A DNA stretch of 5,358 nt from assembly GCA_009924535.1 (NCBI GenBank), contig RFRI01000119.1, forward strand, positions 1-5,358. The letters run 5' to 3'. Below are positions 4,472 to 5,358 of the stretch, in pieces. Below the pieces are notes generated by a model. It had not been told where the DNA came from. It did no database searches and saw only the letters and a program-made list of their open reading frames with translations. A program made the position numbers and the translations under genes. The first letter of the stretch is position 1; every line of letters begins with the position of its first letter. This DNA is from Verrucomicrobiota bacterium. Lineage in GTDB: Bacteria > Verrucomicrobiota > Verrucomicrobiia > Opitutales > UBA953.

Positions 4472-5358
4472 CTACTTCGAGATGGCCGCCGCCATTTCCC
4501 TGAATGAGACGTCCATCGCCGTGGGCTTCCAGCCCAGCACCTCGAAAGTGGCGCGGTTATCAAAGGAAGCTTTCCTACCGATGAACGGCAACATGCCGCG
4601 GGCCTCCGGGTCAAACAAGCCGATGAACCTGAGGAGAAACGTCGGTGCTTTTTTCGACGGGGCCTTCGCATAGCCTGCCTCCCTCAAGACCTGCGCCACC
4701 GCGGCCATCTCGACAGGCTCGGCCGTGCAGGCGATGAAACGCTTGCCGGCGGCCCCGGCGGCAGTCATCGCGGCCACATGCAGCCTGGCGACATCGCGGA
4801 CGTCGACCATACCCATGCCCATGTCGGGAATCATCGGGACCTTGCCCGCGATCATCTTGGTCATCATCGTCACGCTTTGCCCTTCGAGCGCGGCCCCGAG
4901 GGACGGTCCGAAGACAGCCCCAGGGTTGATGACGGCCAGCTCCATATTTCCCCCCTTGGTCGCATCCCAGGCAGCGCGCTCGGCGAAGGTCTTGCTTTTG
5001 GCATAGGCGCCGATGTTGGCATTGGTGTCAGACCAGTCGCCTGGACCATACCGACCCGTCTCTTTTCCAGCAATGATGGCGAAGATCGACGAGGTAAGCA
5101 CAAGCCTCCTGACACCCGCCATCTGGGCAGCGGTGACGACCCTGCGCGTGCCTTGGACCGCGGGAATAATAAGCTCATTCTCATCCGCCGGCTCCTTCAA
5201 TCGGAAGGGAGAGGCGACGTGCAGGACATACGCGCATCCCTTCATCGCCTCTTTCCATCCCGCATCGGAAAGAAGGTCAACTTCGGCAAAGCTCAGCCGG
5301 TCCACCGGGGCGACACGAGCCAAGGCCGCCTTGGTCGACTCGGCCTTCGAACGTGAAC
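4472..5358 (-). CDS. NAD(P)-dependent SDR-type reductase/epimerase (5' end outside the window)
   Basis: This is an extended short-chain dehydrogenase/reductase of the epimerase/dehydratase and dihydroflavonol-reductase-like group, which reduces aldehydes or ketones or modifies nucleotide sugars with NAD(P)H in the cytoplasm. The frame is open to the right edge, giving 294 visible residues. A TTG at 5323 could be read as a start, but the coding similarity continues upstream (SRSKAESTKAALARV), and the Rossmann glycine motif expected about 30-40 residues earlier is missing, so the true start is beyond 5358. Counting from codon 5323, visible motifs are VDLLSD (15-20), YVLHVASPF (32-40), GVRRLVLTSS with catalytic Ser (70-79), the active-site pair YAKSK (Tyr107, Lys111), VINPGAVFGPSLG (131-143) and VDVRDVARLHVAAM (173-186). 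The pattern fits aldehyde or carbonyl reductases better than sugar epimerases, but substrate cannot be set from sequence. It precedes the HxlR gene in a likely two-gene operon. Confidence 0.93.
   Translation of the reverse strand, partial: SRSKAESTKAALARVAPVDRLSFAEVDLLSDAGWKEAMKGCAYVLHVASPFRLKEPADENELIIPAVQGTRRVVTAAQMAGVRRLVLTSSIFAIIAGKETGRYGPGDWSDTNANIGAYAKSKTFAERAAWDATKGGNMELAVINPGAVFGPSLGAALEGQSVTMMTKMIAGKVPMIPDMGMGMVDVRDVARLHVAAMTAAGAAGKRFIACTAEPVEMAAVAQVLREAGYAKAPSKKAPTFLLRFIGLFDPEARGMLPFIGRKASFDNRATFEVLGWKPTAMDVSFREMAAAISK

Noticed and set aside
5321..5323. TTG as the start codon of the SDR gene
   Set aside because: The reading frame and plausible coding sequence continue upstream to the edge, and the essential Rossmann motif would be missing from a protein starting here.
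4778..5356. A plus-strand frame of 192 codons opposite the SDR gene
   Set aside because: It is antisense to a well-supported reductase and its product has low-complexity Arg, Gly, His and Asp content typical of shadow frames.

Overview
The window is GC-rich bacterial chromosome with four protein-coding genes, two of them cut by the window edges, and two spacers that carry unusual palindromic and repeated DNA. The organism is best guessed as an environmental polysaccharide degrader, possibly of the Planctomycetota-Verrucomicrobiota-Lentisphaerota group (for example Opitutales). The reasons are the architecture of the secreted xylanase, whose C-terminal extension resembles uncharacterised helical-barrel proteins I associate with that group, the scarcity of clear Shine-Dalgarno sequences before the starts, and the repeat-rich spacers. 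This placement is an inference and is not proven by the sequence.

Layout. Positions 1-1757 (minus) hold a secreted GH10 endo-xylanase, followed in the same chain by a second domain that runs off the left edge. Positions 1758-2140 are a divergent spacer with a nested inverted repeat that looks like a small non-autonomous mobile element. Positions 2141-3658 (plus) hold a complete malate:quinone oxidoreductase (mqo). Positions 3659-4072 hold no convincing gene. This spacer contains a fold-back repeat of about 100 bases, a 15-base direct repeat at exactly 130-base spacing whose second copy lies in a truncated tRNA-Ser 3' end, an AT-richer stretch and a further inverted repeat. Positions 4073-4450 (minus) encode an HxlR-family regulator, and positions 4472-5358 (minus) an SDR-type NAD(P)-dependent reductase or epimerase that lacks its N-terminus here.

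How the genes fit together. The reductase and the HxlR gene are co-directional with 21 bases between them and probably form an operon in which the regulator is transcribed last. HxlR proteins often sense aldehydes, quinones or other electrophiles, so a link to a carbonyl reductase is plausible. The xylanase supplies sugars by hydrolysing xylan outside the cytoplasm. Mqo feeds electrons from malate into the quinone pool and belongs to central metabolism. No functional tie between the xylanase and mqo is visible beyond their divergent arrangement.

I do not see a CRISPR array, toxin-antitoxin pair, phage gene, transposase or recognisable new defence system. The items most worth a second look are the two-domain xylanase, the tRNA-derived repeat cluster and the palindromic element upstream of mqo.
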